Positions 42,276 to 51,932 are shown, counted from the first letter of the stretch. The stretch: DNA of 64,000 bases from Calditrichia bacterium (GCA_020635015.1 JACKAP010000007.1:62001-126000), one strand, 5' to 3'. Notes: generated from the sequence alone by a model not told the origin. Numbers and translations are program-made.

Positions 42276-42905
42276 TCACACTGCCATATCCACCGGCTTG
42301 ATATCGAGCAGATGGCCGGATTTTTTCGATTTGGTGTAAAGATAAAATTCATTCACCGGATTCGGTTCGATTTGCAGCGGAATTCGCTTGATCACCGGAA
42401 TACCCAGCGCTTCGATCCCCTCCACTTTTTGGGGATTGTTGGTAATCAGTTGCACGGAATGAACGCCCAGGGTGGCCAGCATGCCTGCCGCCACGTCGTA
42501 GCGGCGCAGATCGTCGGCAAATCCGAGCTTGTGATTGGCTTCCACAGTATCGTAGCCTTGCTCCTGCAGCGCATAGGCCCGGATCTTGTTACCCAACCCG
42601 ATGCCCCGCCCTTCCTGGCGCATGTATAATACCATCCCGGATTTCCGGGCAGCGATATAACGCAGCGCTTCCTGCAGTTGCTCCCGGCAGTCGCACTTCA
42701 GAGAACCCAGCACTTCGCTGGTGAGACACTCCGAGTGGATCCGCACCGGAACCGCTTCACCACTGCCGATCTCGCCATGCACAATCGCCAGATGCTCTTT
42801 ATGATCGATCTTGTTGTGAAATACATATACTTTAAAATTGCCGTACAGCGTGGGCAGTTTGGTTTCTGCATATATCGATACTTGCTTCTTCAGATCAGCC
42901 AGCAT
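42276..42905 (-). CDS. ribA: GTP cyclohydrolase II
   Basis: This 209-residue enzyme opens the imidazole ring of GTP, the first step of riboflavin synthesis. The zinc-binding cysteines are in RIHSECLTSEVLGSLKCDC. The GTP-binding and catalytic block is MVLYMRQEGRGIGLGNKIRA, and the ending has LITNNPQKVEGIEALGI. It is the stand-alone form without a RibB domain. AAGGAG lies six bases before the ATG. No FMN riboswitch is visible upstream. Other rib genes are not in the window. Confidence 0.94.
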   Translation of the reverse strand: MLADLKKQVSIYAETKLPTLYGNFKVYVFHNKIDHKEHLAIVHGEIGSGEAVPVRIHSECLTSEVLGSLKCDCREQLQEALRYIAARKSGMVLYMRQEGRGIGLGNKIRAYALQEQGYDTVEANHKLGFADDLRRYDVAAGMLATLGVHSVQLITNNPQKVEGIEALGIPVIKRIPLQIEPNPVNEFYLYTKSKKSGHLLDIKPVDMAV

Positions 42906-43112
42906 TCAATTCTCCTTTTGATTCTTGCCGGATAGATGGCACCGCAGATTCTTAGATGACCTCCGCGGTGCAGAGGATACAAACAAAGTTGATAAAGTTA
43001 TCTGTTCAAGCATCCGGATAATTGAACGCGGATCATATTGGAAAGTTCTCGGCGGGACGCAAGTCAAAACCATCGGGAAGCTCGATTTTATCGATGATTA
43101 GGACAGATGGCC

Positions 43113-46100
43113 TTATCGCAGGAGGATCATTTTGCGGGTGGCGGTTTGCTGTGGGGTTTCCAGGCGATAGATATATACACCGCTGCACACCGGCCGGCCG
43201 GCATCATCCCGGCCGTCCCAGCGCACCGTATGCAGACCGGGCGTTTCACGACGCTGACGCAGGTTCCGAACCAGCTCGCCCAGCACATTATAAATCATTA
43301 ACTTTACATCACTGACAACTGACAACCGATAACTGACAACTGTCTCAGGATTAAACGGATTGGGATAATTCGGCAGCAGTTCGAAGTGCTGTGGAAATTC
43401 GCTAACGGAGCGCCCGTTGCCGACCGGACATTCCAGTTGCATCAGGTAATCAACTGCATTCTCCAGGAGGGCTTCTGCGGTGGAGGCCATCGTAAGGTCG
43501 GCATAATTAAACGGGAAATAGACGATCTGGGCGCTGCGGGGATCGTTGTCATTATCATAAACCGAAATACCGGCATAGCCCGGCTCTGCTTGTGTATCGT
43601 ATAGCAGATATGCACCGCCAATCACATCCACCGCATCCTGGCTGGCCCAATCGTGATAGGTAATGCTGATCGAATTCGGCAACGGGTGGGGGCAGTTACG
43701 CATGATATGGCCGGCCTGGCCGGGAATTGCATACAGATTGCCGGCGTTATCGGCACTCCAATCGCCGGTATGCAGCACCGCAGCGGCAAAGGATGGATAT
43801 TCCGGATAGATTGTGGCCGCGTATCCCACTTCACCACCTTCCACCAGGAGCTTGTGGGAGGTATCGCTGACCCAGCTCTCCAGAGCGGTTCGGTACCAGC
43901 CGGCCCCCACCGGCTCATCGTTGAAACCGCTAGATGAGATCAGCAGATCGTAATTCCCCCAGTTTGCGGGATTGGTATCGGAAACATCTTCGATCTCCAC
44001 GCTGAATCCCTTCTCGGTGAGTTGGGCAGCCATCAGTTGGGCCGAAAGTCCGAAGGGGTGATGCCGGGGATCCCGCAGTGCGCGGCCTTTGGGACCGGCA
44101 TATTCGACATTCTGATTCCCGCTGTCATCATTGACGATCAGGATGCGCCCGAGTTGATCGATTGCCTGAAAGCGGTGATCGCCGGAAGCCGGGTGGGTGG
44201 CGCGATTGGACAGTTGCGAGTTGTCCTCTGCCACAATCCGGTAAGCAATCGTATCTCCGGCGGAGAGGGATGCGGCCGGTATGGGGAAGCTCCCCAGGTA
44301 AGTGGTTCCGCTACCGGGCAGCAGGTCGAAGCTGCCGCTGCCCCCCGCGCCGCCATTGACGCTGTAATCAACCCACACCGCCGCCACCGCCAGGTTGTCG
44401 CTGACGTCCGCGGAAATCTCCGCCGGCCAGATGCTGAGCGGCTGATTGCCCAGCGGGATATGCACGATCTGCGGCGGGGTGAGGTCCGGCGCCGCCCGGA
44501 AGCAGTGCAACTCCTCCGGTGCGCCCCAGGGATGGGTCGATATTCGTCCGCCGGTGTCGACCGCGGCGATGAAATAGCAATAATCGGCCGGCTGCCCATA
44601 GCCCGGAATGGCCGCCGTGAAAAGGTCATTCCCTGCCGGTGTCATTGTCAGTGAGTCGCTGACCGTACTGTCCAGGCCAAAGTACAGCCGCACCGCCGCA
44701 AGCTGATATATCGTCGTCACGGTCGCTTCTACAAGATACGGGCCATAAAGCTCTTCGGTATTGGGCAGGGGAGTATGGGTGATATCCGGATAGGGAAGAT
44801 TGGGATCCAACCCGGCCAGCGTCAGGGTGCCACTGTTATCCGGATCCAGCCAGTCTTTTAAACGCTCGGCGGGCGTGTTCCCATAATACCAGGCAAAGGC
44901 CAACTTGCCGTACCAATCCGGCTCATCATTTTCGCAGGCGGCCGCGCCGCCATGCAGCCACCCCACCGCCTGATGGTTCTGGTTGAACAAGGGCGATCCG
45001 GAAGAGCCGACTTCAGTGGTGCCCAGGTCCCAGTCGATCACCTTCCAGTGGGAGTTGGGGGGGGTTCCCGGCCAACTGCTGCTGACCGCCGGATCATTAT
45101 CGATCGATATTTTTTTGATATCGCCCCGGGGATGATGTATCGTTGCCGAGGAGGACGGCGGCGTATTCAGCGCAGACCAGCCGGCGTAATACACGCCATA
45201 AGCGAGCGGGGGCGTATCACTCAGGTGCAGCAGGGCAAAATCGGTGGCATGGTGCTTGGCCACCAGACTTGCGCCTGAAATGCTCTGGTCCAGCGGGCCG
45301 TCGATATTGCCGCACCCCGGACTCTGGTAGTTGAAGATGAACAACCAGGTCTGGTAATCCGGCGAAAGGCAATGTTCCGCGACCATAAAATAGGGCGTCT
45401 GGTCCTGGCGCAGGTTGTTGATCAGGAACCCGGAACAGAGCCGGGTATTGTCATCCGCCAGCACCATCGCCACCGAGCGGGTCTCGCTTTTCCAGGGATC
45501 CCCGGCGGGACAATTGACATTGACATTGCACTCCCCGGAATCGCCAAAACCTTCGATCGGCAGATCCGGTAAGATATCCCGGAAGCCGTGGATCACCTTG
45601 CTGATACGAATGATCCCGGCTTCGCTCACGCCGGGAGGCTGGTAATATTCCAAAAAAAGCCGGTCGCCTTTGACCAGGCCGGTAGAGAATTTCCCGTGCG
45701 GTTTGTTGTTTCGCTCGGTGAAAGCGCCCAGCAGCATCTCGCCGCCCTCATTATACAAATACAGCCTTCCCCCCACCGGCAGCCGGAAATGGTCATAGAT
45801 CAAATTCACCGAAAATGCATTTTCGGTCATAATGCCCAAGCGCCACAGCCGACCGCCATCCGGCAAATCTTCTACGCTGCCCTGGGCTATCAGATCAATA
45901 TCGACCTCATGGGCGTAACCAAAGCGCGGCGGTTTCTCCCCGTCTTTACGCAGCGCTTCTGCTTCCAGCAGTGCGCCCAACGGAACCGGAGGAAGATCAA
46001 GCAGGGCAACCTCATCGAGGGGAATCAGATTACCATGTGTAAAGCTGTAGGGGGTACCGCCAGCGCTTACCTGAGCAACCAGCATCTGCAGCTCGCCCAG

Positions 46101-46142
46101 AAGAAAAGAACCAATAATAATAATTTTCAAATATTTAAGCAT
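43113..46142 (-). CDS. Secreted trypsin-like serine protease with T9SS sorting domain
   Basis: The protein has 1009 residues. A signal peptide (LKIIIIGSFLLGELQMLVAQ) is followed by a propeptide-like region and an S1 chymotrypsin-fold domain of the lysyl-endopeptidase type. The triad can be placed in FMVAEHCLS (His), ATDFALLHL (Asp) and VGSSGSPLFNQN (Ser). About 400 residues of beta-rich modules follow, including a Rossmann-like segment with LLISSSGFNDEP. The last 85 residues form the T9SS type A sorting domain (PNYPNPFNPET, SGVYIYRLET). Export through T9SS is therefore expected, with surface anchoring or release. Part of the sorting domain is encoded by a heptamer repeat. Confidence 0.88.
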   Translation of the reverse strand: MLKYLKIIIIGSFLLGELQMLVAQVSAGGTPYSFTHGNLIPLDEVALLDLPPVPLGALLEAEALRKDGEKPPRFGYAHEVDIDLIAQGSVEDLPDGGRLWRLGIMTENAFSVNLIYDHFRLPVGGRLYLYNEGGEMLLGAFTERNNKPHGKFSTGLVKGDRLFLEYYQPPGVSEAGIIRISKVIHGFRDILPDLPIEGFGDSGECNVNVNCPAGDPWKSETRSVAMVLADDNTRLCSGFLINNLRQDQTPYFMVAEHCLSPDYQTWLFIFNYQSPGCGNIDGPLDQSISGASLVAKHHATDFALLHLSDTPPLAYGVYYAGWSALNTPPSSSATIHHPRGDIKKISIDNDPAVSSSWPGTPPNSHWKVIDWDLGTTEVGSSGSPLFNQNHQAVGWLHGGAAACENDEPDWYGKLAFAWYYGNTPAERLKDWLDPDNSGTLTLAGLDPNLPYPDITHTPLPNTEELYGPYLVEATVTTIYQLAAVRLYFGLDSTVSDSLTMTPAGNDLFTAAIPGYGQPADYCYFIAAVDTGGRISTHPWGAPEELHCFRAAPDLTPPQIVHIPLGNQPLSIWPAEISADVSDNLAVAAVWVDYSVNGGAGGSGSFDLLPGSGTTYLGSFPIPAASLSAGDTIAYRIVAEDNSQLSNRATHPASGDHRFQAIDQLGRILIVNDDSGNQNVEYAGPKGRALRDPRHHPFGLSAQLMAAQLTEKGFSVEIEDVSDTNPANWGNYDLLISSSGFNDEPVGAGWYRTALESWVSDTSHKLLVEGGEVGYAATIYPEYPSFAAAVLHTGDWSADNAGNLYAIPGQAGHIMRNCPHPLPNSISITYHDWASQDAVDVIGGAYLLYDTQAEPGYAGISVYDNDNDPRSAQIVYFPFNYADLTMASTAEALLENAVDYLMQLECPVGNGRSVSEFPQHFELLPNYPNPFNPETVVSYRLSVVSDVKLMIYNVLGELVRNLRQRRETPGLHTVRWDGRDDAGRPVCSGVYIYRLETPQQTATRKMILLR
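43311..43345. repeat. ACTGACA heptamer array inside a coding sequence
   Basis: Five contiguous heptamers (ACTGACA, ACTGACA, ACCGATA, ACTGACA, ACTGTCT) lie in the T9SS sorting domain of the protease and encode VVSYRLSVVS on the minus strand. On the other strand the unit reads TGTCAGT, the same heptamer family as in intergenic sites at 33462 and 34300. Three units equal 21 bases, so the frame is kept. Confidence 0.75.
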
Positions 46143-46243
46143 GGTTTATGCCCGGGGTAAAATCCCCAAAAGACCGTATCATCCGTTTGTATGACTATCA
46201 GTAATACATATTTCCCCCCAATTCCCCTATTCACGGGTTGTAG

Positions 46244-46323
46244 ATGGGTGGATGGGTGGATGGGTGGATGGGTGGATGGGTTAATGGGTGGATGGGTTAA
46301 TGGGTGAATGGGTGGATGGGTTA
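46244..46323. repeat. Ten-unit ATGGGTNN octamer array
   Basis: Exactly ten octamers: ATGGGTGG four times, then alternating ATGGGTTA, ATGGGTGG and ATGGGTGA forms. No complementary arm is nearby, unlike most other copies. With the next array it fills the 400-bp gap between the protease and the macrodomain gene, in which no gene is seen. Confidence 0.8.
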
Positions 46324-46351
46324 TAATAGCTCCATCTTTTCTGATCCCCAG

Positions 46352-46470
46352 CATCCAATATCCAACATCCAGCATCCAATATCCAACATCCAACATCCAG
46401 TATCCAGTATCCAGTATCCAGCATCCAGTATCCAGCATCCAGTATCCAGTATCCAGCATCCAGCATCAAC
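46352..46470. repeat. Seventeen-unit YATCCAR heptamer array
   Basis: Seventeen contiguous heptamers vary at two positions: CATCCAA or TATCCAA in the first seven, then mostly TATCCAG and CATCCAG, with CATCAAC last. The change of variants along the array suggests stepwise unit duplication. It ends 72 bp before the macrodomain start codon. Confidence 0.8.
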
Positions 46471-46542
46471 TTTAATTATGCTTTTCATCTCACCTTTTCG
46501 TATCTTTTTCCACCGGCATTATCTCCGGTGAAGGAGGTTCAA

Positions 46543-47103
46543 ATGAATCGTGAGATTGCTCGTAAAACGTTTCCCCAGCAAAAAAGCCTGGTGTTGGTGC
46601 AGGGCGACATCACCGTCGAGGCGGTGGATGCAATTGTGAACGCCGCCAATTCACACCTGCAGCACGGAGGCGGGGTGGCGGGCGCCATCGTCCGTAAAGG
46701 CGGCGCCATCATTCAGGAGGAAAGCGACCGCATCGGCTATGTGGCGGTGGGCGAGGCGGCGCTGACCGGCGCCGGAAAGCTACCGGCGCGCTATGTCATC
46801 CATGCCGTCGGTCCCCGCTGGGGTGAGGGGGATGAGGATGCCAAACTGAAGAACGCCGTGCACAACAGCCTGGCGCTGGCGGCAAAACAGCAACTCCGCA
46901 CGCTATCCCTGCCGGCAATCAGTTCCGGGATCTTTGGCTTCCCCCTGGCGCGCTGCGCCGGCATCATCCTGCAAACTGCGGCCGCTTACCTGGCCGATCA
47001 TCCGGACTGCTCGCTGACAGAAGTGCGGATTTGCCTGTTCGACGCACCGGCCGTTGCAGAATTCGAAGCCCAATTTACGAATTTAGGATCGGGTAAAGAT
47101 TAA
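46543..47103 (+). CDS. Macrodomain protein (ADP-ribose-binding/hydrolase)
   Basis: This 186-residue single-domain protein has macrodomain motifs LVQGDITVEAVDAIVNAANS, HGGGVAGAI (the catalytic/ribose-binding loop), HAVGPRW and LPAISSGIFGFP. These fit the MacroD/YmdB type that removes ADP-ribose from proteins or hydrolyses O-acetyl-ADP-ribose. AAGGAGG gives a strong ribosome site seven bases before ATG 46543. The preceding gap consists of two oligomer arrays. No ADP-ribosyltransferase or toxin partner is adjacent. Confidence 0.92.
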   Translation: MNREIARKTFPQQKSLVLVQGDITVEAVDAIVNAANSHLQHGGGVAGAIVRKGGAIIQEESDRIGYVAVGEAALTGAGKLPARYVIHAVGPRWGEGDEDAKLKNAVHNSLALAAKQQLRTLSLPAISSGIFGFPLARCAGIILQTAAAYLADHPDCSLTEVRICLFDAPAVAEFEAQFTNLGSGKD

Positions 47104-47158
47104 TTTGTTTATCACTCCTATCATAGTTGATCCGCCTCAAACCCAGAAAGGCGCTGCC

Positions 47159-49993
47159 ATGTTCCACCTCCGTCTCTTCCCCACACCCAAATTCACCGGG
47201 CCGTTCCTGTTTGTCCTGTTGCTGTTTTTTTCGCCCTTATTCTCACAAAACGCACCACTGCCATTCTACCCCGAAGGCCGCTACGCGCCGGGCATTCCCT
47301 CCCCGGAAGCGGTGCTCGGTTTTCCCCTCGGCTCGCGCCCGGTGCGTCATGCCGAGGCGCGGGCTTACTTCGAAGCGCTGGCCGAAGCCTCGCCCCGGGT
47401 GCGCCTGTTCGAATCCGGTTATCTCACCCATGAACAGCGCGCGCTTTATTATGTGGTGATCAGCGACGAATCCAACTTGAACCGCCTGGAAGCGATTCAA
47501 GCAAAACTGGCCCGCCTCTCCGACCCTCGCCGCACCTCGCCAGCCGACAGCCGCTCGCTGATCACAGATCTCCCGGCGGTGGCCTGGATGATGTACAGCA
47601 TTCACGGAGATGAACTCTCCGGCGCCGACGCCTCCCTCCAGGTGGCTTATCAACTGGCTGCCGGCACGGATGAACGCAGCGCAAAGCTTCGCCGGGAACT
47701 GCTGGTGGGCATCGACCCGATGGAAAATCCCGACGGCCGGGAGCGATTCCTGGCCTCGATGCAGCAGTGGGGCGGCGCCGTGCCCAACAGCGATGCCCAG
47801 AGCATCCACCACACCGGGGTATGGCCCTGGGGACGCACCAATCACTACTTGTTCGACCTCAACCGCGACTGGTTCATCCTCTCCCAGCCGGAAAGCCGTT
47901 CCCGGGTGCAGGCACTGCACGAATGGCATCCTCAACTGGTGGTCGATGCCCACGAGATGGGTTCCTTCGACACCTTTCTCTTCAACCCGGCGCGCGAACC
48001 GATCAACCACAATTACAGCCAGATCACCCTGAAATGGACCGAACGTATCGCAGCCGAGCAGGCCCGGGCCTTCGACCGCTACGGCTGGAGCTATTACACC
48101 CGCGAGTGGCTGGAAGACTGGTACCCCGGCTACGGCAGTTCCTATCCCTACCTGATCGGGGCAGTCGGGTTCATCTACGAACAGGCCAGCACCGAAGGGT
48201 CGGCGGTGCGCCGGCCTGACGGCACCCTGCTCACCTTCCGCGATGCAGTGCACCGCCAGTTTACCGGTTCCATCGCCAACCTCACCACCGCAGCAGAAAA
48301 CCGGGAAGCGTTGCTGGGCGATTATTATCGCATGAAACAGGAAGCCCTCGCCGGCAGTTCCGGCGGAGTAGAGGCTTATTATATCCTTCCGGGAGAAAAT
48401 CCCTCCCGGGCAGCCGAGCTGATCGGGAAGCTGCATTTCCAGGGCGTGGAGATCGAAGTCGCGGAGGCGGCATTCACGGCAAAGGCACTGCGCAGCTACC
48501 GGGAGCGCCGGCCGGCCGACCGGCAACTGCCCGCCGGCACTTATGTGATCCGCACCCGGCAGCCCTTGCGCCCGCTGATCGACGCCATCCTGGAGTTTGA
48601 CCCGCGCATGACCAACAACTTTTTACGCTCCGAGCGGGAATCTCTGGAAAAAGGCGAAGGCACCCGCCTCTACGAGGTGAGCGGCTGGTCGATGCCCCTG
48701 GCCTATGGCGTAGAGACCTATACTGCCCGCTCTGCACCGGCTGTTAAAACCCGGCCCTTCACCGGGACGGAGGAGGCCCCGGCTTTGAGCCATCCCGGTC
48801 CAGCCTTTGGCTATTTGATCGATTATCAAGATGACAGCGGGGTGCAGGCGCTGCTGGCCTTGTTTGAAAAGGGCGCAAAAGTGCGCGTCGCCCGGAAGGC
48901 GTTCCGGATTGGCGGGCAGCGCTATGCGCCCGGCACCCTGCTGCTGCGCCGCAACGAGAACCCTGCCGATCTCCCGGAAATGATCCGCATCCTGGCGGAC
49001 GACAGCCGCTGCCGGATTGCCGGAATCAACACTGCTCACAGCGAGGAGGGACCGGATCTCGGCGGCAACGATTTCGCCCTGCTGGAAGCGCCGCGCATCG
49101 CTATTTTGGCCGGACCGGACATCAGCTCCTACAATTTCGGTACGCTGTGGCACTTGCTCGATCAGAAATTGCGTACCCGCTTTTCCATTCTGGAGCAGCA
49201 CAACTTCGGGCGCAGCGATCTGCGCGTTTACAATGTGCTGCTCCTGCCGGCATCATCGGATTATTCGCAAATTTTCGGCAAGGAGGGTACCCAAAAGCTG
49301 AAAGACTGGATCAACCAGGGCGGCACCCTGATCGGGATCGATGATGCTGCGGCATTCCTGTCCGATTCCGCCTCGGCGCTCAGCAAGGTCAAACAGCGCC
49401 GCCAGGCCCTGAAGGAGCTCGATCGCTATGCCGCGGCAGTGACGCTGGAGCAGGCCATCGGCCAGACGCCAATCGACAGCGTGGCGATCTGGGAAGGCAT
49501 CCCGGCGGCGTCCGACGCGAAGAAGGGGGAAAAGAGCAAGAATGGCGAAACGGAAGAAACGGATCAGGAGAAATCCGCCTCACAGGAGCTGAAAGTTTTG
49601 CAGGAACTGGATGCCCGGCAGCGTATCTTCCGTCCCCGGGGCACGGTTTGCCGAATCATGCTGAATCCGGAGCACTGGCTCTGCTATGGGGCAGGCAGCG
49701 AGGTGCCGGCGATGATCGCCACCTCCTATGCTTTCCTTTCCCGCCCCCCGGTGGAAACGCCCGGCCGCTTTGCGAAAGCGGTGGACCTACGCCTCTCCGG
49801 CCTGCTCTGGCCGGAAGCGCGGGAACGCTGGGAGGATAGTGCCTACCTGACTCGTGAGGCCCTGGGCAAGGGACAGATCATCCTCTTTGCCGGCGAACCG
49901 AATTTTCGGGCCTATTTTCACGGCACCGCCCGGCTGCTGATTAATGCGCTCCTGCTGGGGCCGGGACTCGGGGCTCAGCCGCCGGGATGGTAA
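47159..49993 (+). CDS. Secreted M14-family zinc carboxypeptidase
   Basis: The protein has 944 residues. The signal peptide is FTGPFLFVLLLFFSPLFSQ (cleavage near SQN). The M14 domain carries zinc ligands in MYSIHGDELSGADAS (HxxE), DPMENPDGRERF, and a later His in VVDAHEMGSFDTF; the likely general-base Glu is in GFIYEQASTEG. The second half contains a Rossmann-like module (RIAILAGPDISSYNFGTLWH to GTLIGIDDAAAFL) resembling class I glutamine amidotransferases, as in several large FCB M14 enzymes. ATG 47159 with AAAGG upstream is preferred. No T9SS tail is seen, so it probably stays periplasmic. Confidence 0.88.
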   Translation: MFHLRLFPTPKFTGPFLFVLLLFFSPLFSQNAPLPFYPEGRYAPGIPSPEAVLGFPLGSRPVRHAEARAYFEALAEASPRVRLFESGYLTHEQRALYYVVISDESNLNRLEAIQAKLARLSDPRRTSPADSRSLITDLPAVAWMMYSIHGDELSGADASLQVAYQLAAGTDERSAKLRRELLVGIDPMENPDGRERFLASMQQWGGAVPNSDAQSIHHTGVWPWGRTNHYLFDLNRDWFILSQPESRSRVQALHEWHPQLVVDAHEMGSFDTFLFNPAREPINHNYSQITLKWTERIAAEQARAFDRYGWSYYTREWLEDWYPGYGSSYPYLIGAVGFIYEQASTEGSAVRRPDGTLLTFRDAVHRQFTGSIANLTTAAENREALLGDYYRMKQEALAGSSGGVEAYYILPGENPSRAAELIGKLHFQGVEIEVAEAAFTAKALRSYRERRPADRQLPAGTYVIRTRQPLRPLIDAILEFDPRMTNNFLRSERESLEKGEGTRLYEVSGWSMPLAYGVETYTARSAPAVKTRPFTGTEEAPALSHPGPAFGYLIDYQDDSGVQALLALFEKGAKVRVARKAFRIGGQRYAPGTLLLRRNENPADLPEMIRILADDSRCRIAGINTAHSEEGPDLGGNDFALLEAPRIAILAGPDISSYNFGTLWHLLDQKLRTRFSILEQHNFGRSDLRVYNVLLLPASSDYSQIFGKEGTQKLKDWINQGGTLIGIDDAAAFLSDSASALSKVKQRRQALKELDRYAAAVTLEQAIGQTPIDSVAIWEGIPAASDAKKGEKSKNGETEETDQEKSASQELKVLQELDARQRIFRPRGTVCRIMLNPEHWLCYGAGSEVPAMIATSYAFLSRPPVETPGRFAKAVDLRLSGLLWPEARERWEDSAYLTREALGKGQIILFAGEPNFRAYFHGTARLLINALLLGPGLGAQPPGW

Positions 49994-50023
49994 AGGCTCG
50001 ATTGCACGCAGATTATAATGTGC

Positions 50024-50605
50024 TCAACCGATCAGCTCAAATCCCTTCTTCCGCACCTTCAGCAGGTTATACACTGTTTCTCCCTCAAAGCCGGTGGCCA
50101 ACACCAGGGGAACCTTGCCCGGGGGAAGCAATCCCTTGCCGGGGAGCAGGCGGTGGGAATTACTGCTAATATAATTGATGATGAAAAGCACCGACATCCC
50201 CAGCGCCAGATAGGCCCCTGCGCCGGGATGCTGCTGGTAAATGGGATAGAGTTGCGCCAGGATGTCCAGCCGGGCATGTTGGAAGACCGGCATGAATTCC
50301 TCATATCCCGGCCAGTCCGGATCGTCCGGCGACCATACCGGCGCGCCGGTCAGGTAATATTCCAGCCGGCCGTTGCCTTCGAAGAGCCCGAAGTACAATG
50401 CCACGATATCTTTTGGAACCGGATCCTGACGGAGCAGTTTCATCAGCCACTGCTGAAACTGGCGGTAGCCTTCCCGCAAGTCCAATGCCGTCAGTAAGGC
50501 CGGATCGGATTCCGGGTATAATGCCGTCAGGTCTTTTCCCAGTCGCACCGCTGCCTGCGGTATAGGAACCGGTGCGGCGATCAGCGCTTTGATGGTTGCA
50601 TTCAC
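50024..50605 (-). CDS. Protein of unknown function coupled to RlmL-like methylase
   Basis: I do not recognise a family. The protein (about 193 residues) is soluble except for one weakly hydrophobic stretch (AYLALGMSVLFIINYI, about 140-155). It has a mixed alpha/beta composition with WSPDDPDWPGYEEFMPVF near the middle. The start is uncertain: TTG 50620 would overlap the upstream methylase stop by 4 bp, while GTG at 50611 or 50605 lies after GAGG. In any case the two genes are translationally coupled. It could assist the methylase, but there is no direct evidence. It converges with the M14 gene, 30 bp apart. Confidence 0.62.
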   Translation of the reverse strand: MNATIKALIAAPVPIPQAAVRLGKDLTALYPESDPALLTALDLREGYRQFQQWLMKLLRQDPVPKDIVALYFGLFEGNGRLEYYLTGAPVWSPDDPDWPGYEEFMPVFQHARLDILAQLYPIYQQHPGAGAYLALGMSVLFIINYISSNSHRLLPGKGLLPPGKVPLVLATGFEGETVYNLLKVRKKGFELIG

Positions 50606-50616
50606 ATGCACCTGCC

Positions 50617-51756
50617 TCAATAAATCTCGAATTTTGCCAGCCGGCCATCCAGCGCGCCATTGACCAGCGGTTTCTTCCAGGCCGGGCGCAGGCCGATGTT
50701 GCCGATCAGGGTGCGCTCGCCGAAATACACATAGGCCACCGACCCCTGACAGCGTTTTTTTAAGAAATCGCCGAAATCTTTATAAAGCCGGATAATCTCA
50801 TCCTGCTTGCCGAGGCGCACCCCGTACGGCGGGTTACAAACGATCACCTGATTTTCCAGTTGCGGGAGCTTACGAAAATCCGCCACCCGCAGCTTCACCT
50901 GCTCGCCGTAGAGCAGGGCGCGGTGATTGGTCTTGGAGGCGGCAATCGCCTTATAGCTGCTGTCACTCCCCCCAATCAGCCCTTCCGGCAGCGGGCGGAT
51001 TTTTTCGGCCGCCTCCAGTTGAATCTTCTCCCAGGTTTCCTGCTGATAATCTTCCAGGAACCGGAACCCGAAATCGTTGCGGTTGTAATTGGCCGGGAGG
51101 CGGCAGTAGGCCATCAGCGCCTCGCAAAGCAAGGTACCGGAGCCGCACATCGGGTCATAGAGCGGACGGGCACCGTCCCATTCGCTCAGGCGGATGATCG
51201 CCGCTGCCAGGGTTTCCTGCATCGGCGCTTCGATGGTCTTTTTGCGGTAGCCGCGCTTATGCAGCGATCCTCCGGAGGTATCCAGGCTGATCACCGCCCG
51301 GTCGTTTTCGATATGAAGATTCAGCCACACATCCGGATTATCAGTATCCACCGAAGGGCGGAATCGCTGATGATCGCGGAAATAATCGACAATCGCATCC
51401 TTCAGGCGCAGCGCCGCATAGCGCGAGTGGGTAATCTTGCTATGGGAGACATTGGCAAAAATCGCAAACGTATGCTTGTAGGAGAACAGGCGCTCCCAGG
51501 ATAGCGCCTTTGCATGCTGATACAGTTGATCGGGATGGGTACATTTGAAGCTGGCCAGCGGCGCCAGTACCCGGGAGAACAGGCGCGAGCAGTAGTTGAT
51601 CCGATACAACGCCGCCGGGTCTGCCTCGAAATAGAGCCCCCGGTAGGCCGGGCGGATATCAACCGCTCCCAACGCTTCCAGTTCTGCCGCACCCAGATCT
51701 TCCATTCCCCCGGCAATCTGACCAAAATAGCGCTGCTGCGCCTGATATTCGAACAT
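50617..51756 (-). CDS. THUMP-domain class I SAM RNA methyltransferase (RlmL N-terminal type)
   Basis: The protein has 379 residues. An N-terminal ferredoxin-like/THUMP region (about 1-155, GGMEDLGAAELEALGA) binds RNA. The methylase domain has LYDPMCGSGTLLCEAL (SAM motif I) and VIVCNPPYGVRLG (the NPPY motif of N-methylating enzymes). This matches the RlmL/YcbY N-terminal enzyme that makes m2G2445 in 23S rRNA. ATG 51756 with AGGAA upstream is chosen over an upstream frame start. It is coupled to the unknown gene downstream. Confidence 0.9.
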   Translation of the reverse strand: MFEYQAQQRYFGQIAGGMEDLGAAELEALGAVDIRPAYRGLYFEADPAALYRINYCSRLFSRVLAPLASFKCTHPDQLYQHAKALSWERLFSYKHTFAIFANVSHSKITHSRYAALRLKDAIVDYFRDHQRFRPSVDTDNPDVWLNLHIENDRAVISLDTSGGSLHKRGYRKKTIEAPMQETLAAAIIRLSEWDGARPLYDPMCGSGTLLCEALMAYCRLPANYNRNDFGFRFLEDYQQETWEKIQLEAAEKIRPLPEGLIGGSDSSYKAIAASKTNHRALLYGEQVKLRVADFRKLPQLENQVIVCNPPYGVRLGKQDEIIRLYKDFGDFLKKRCQGSVAYVYFGERTLIGNIGLRPAWKKPLVNGALDGRLAKFEIY

Positions 51757-51879
51757 AAAATTCCTGCTGTAAGATTCAAATTTCGACCGGGGAATGTACA
51801 TCGAATAATCGATGGGTTCAAGCGTTCACTTTCATTCCCGCGTTTGGCGGTTGACTACCGGGGTGATGGGTGTTAGATT

Positions 51880-51932
51880 GGGTTGATGGGTTGATGGGTT
51901 GATGGGTTGATGGGTTGATGGGTTGATGGGTT
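51880..51932. repeat. Six perfect GGGTTGAT octamers
   Basis: Six identical GGGTTGAT units plus a partial one (GGGTTGCT) lie head to tail, preceded by degenerate copies from 51862. No complementary arm is present. Perfect identity suggests recent expansion by slippage. It lies in the divergent gap between the RlmL-like gene and the next plus-strand gene. Confidence 0.8.

Noticed and set aside
46127..46470. Repetitive frames reading MLDTGYW-type and THPPIHP-type peptides
   Set aside because: They are direct translations of the heptamer and octamer arrays, with no start context or conservation; treated as repeats.
46244..46470. Possible CRISPR array
   Set aside because: Units are 7-8 bases with no spacers of 25-40 bases, and no cas genes are present.
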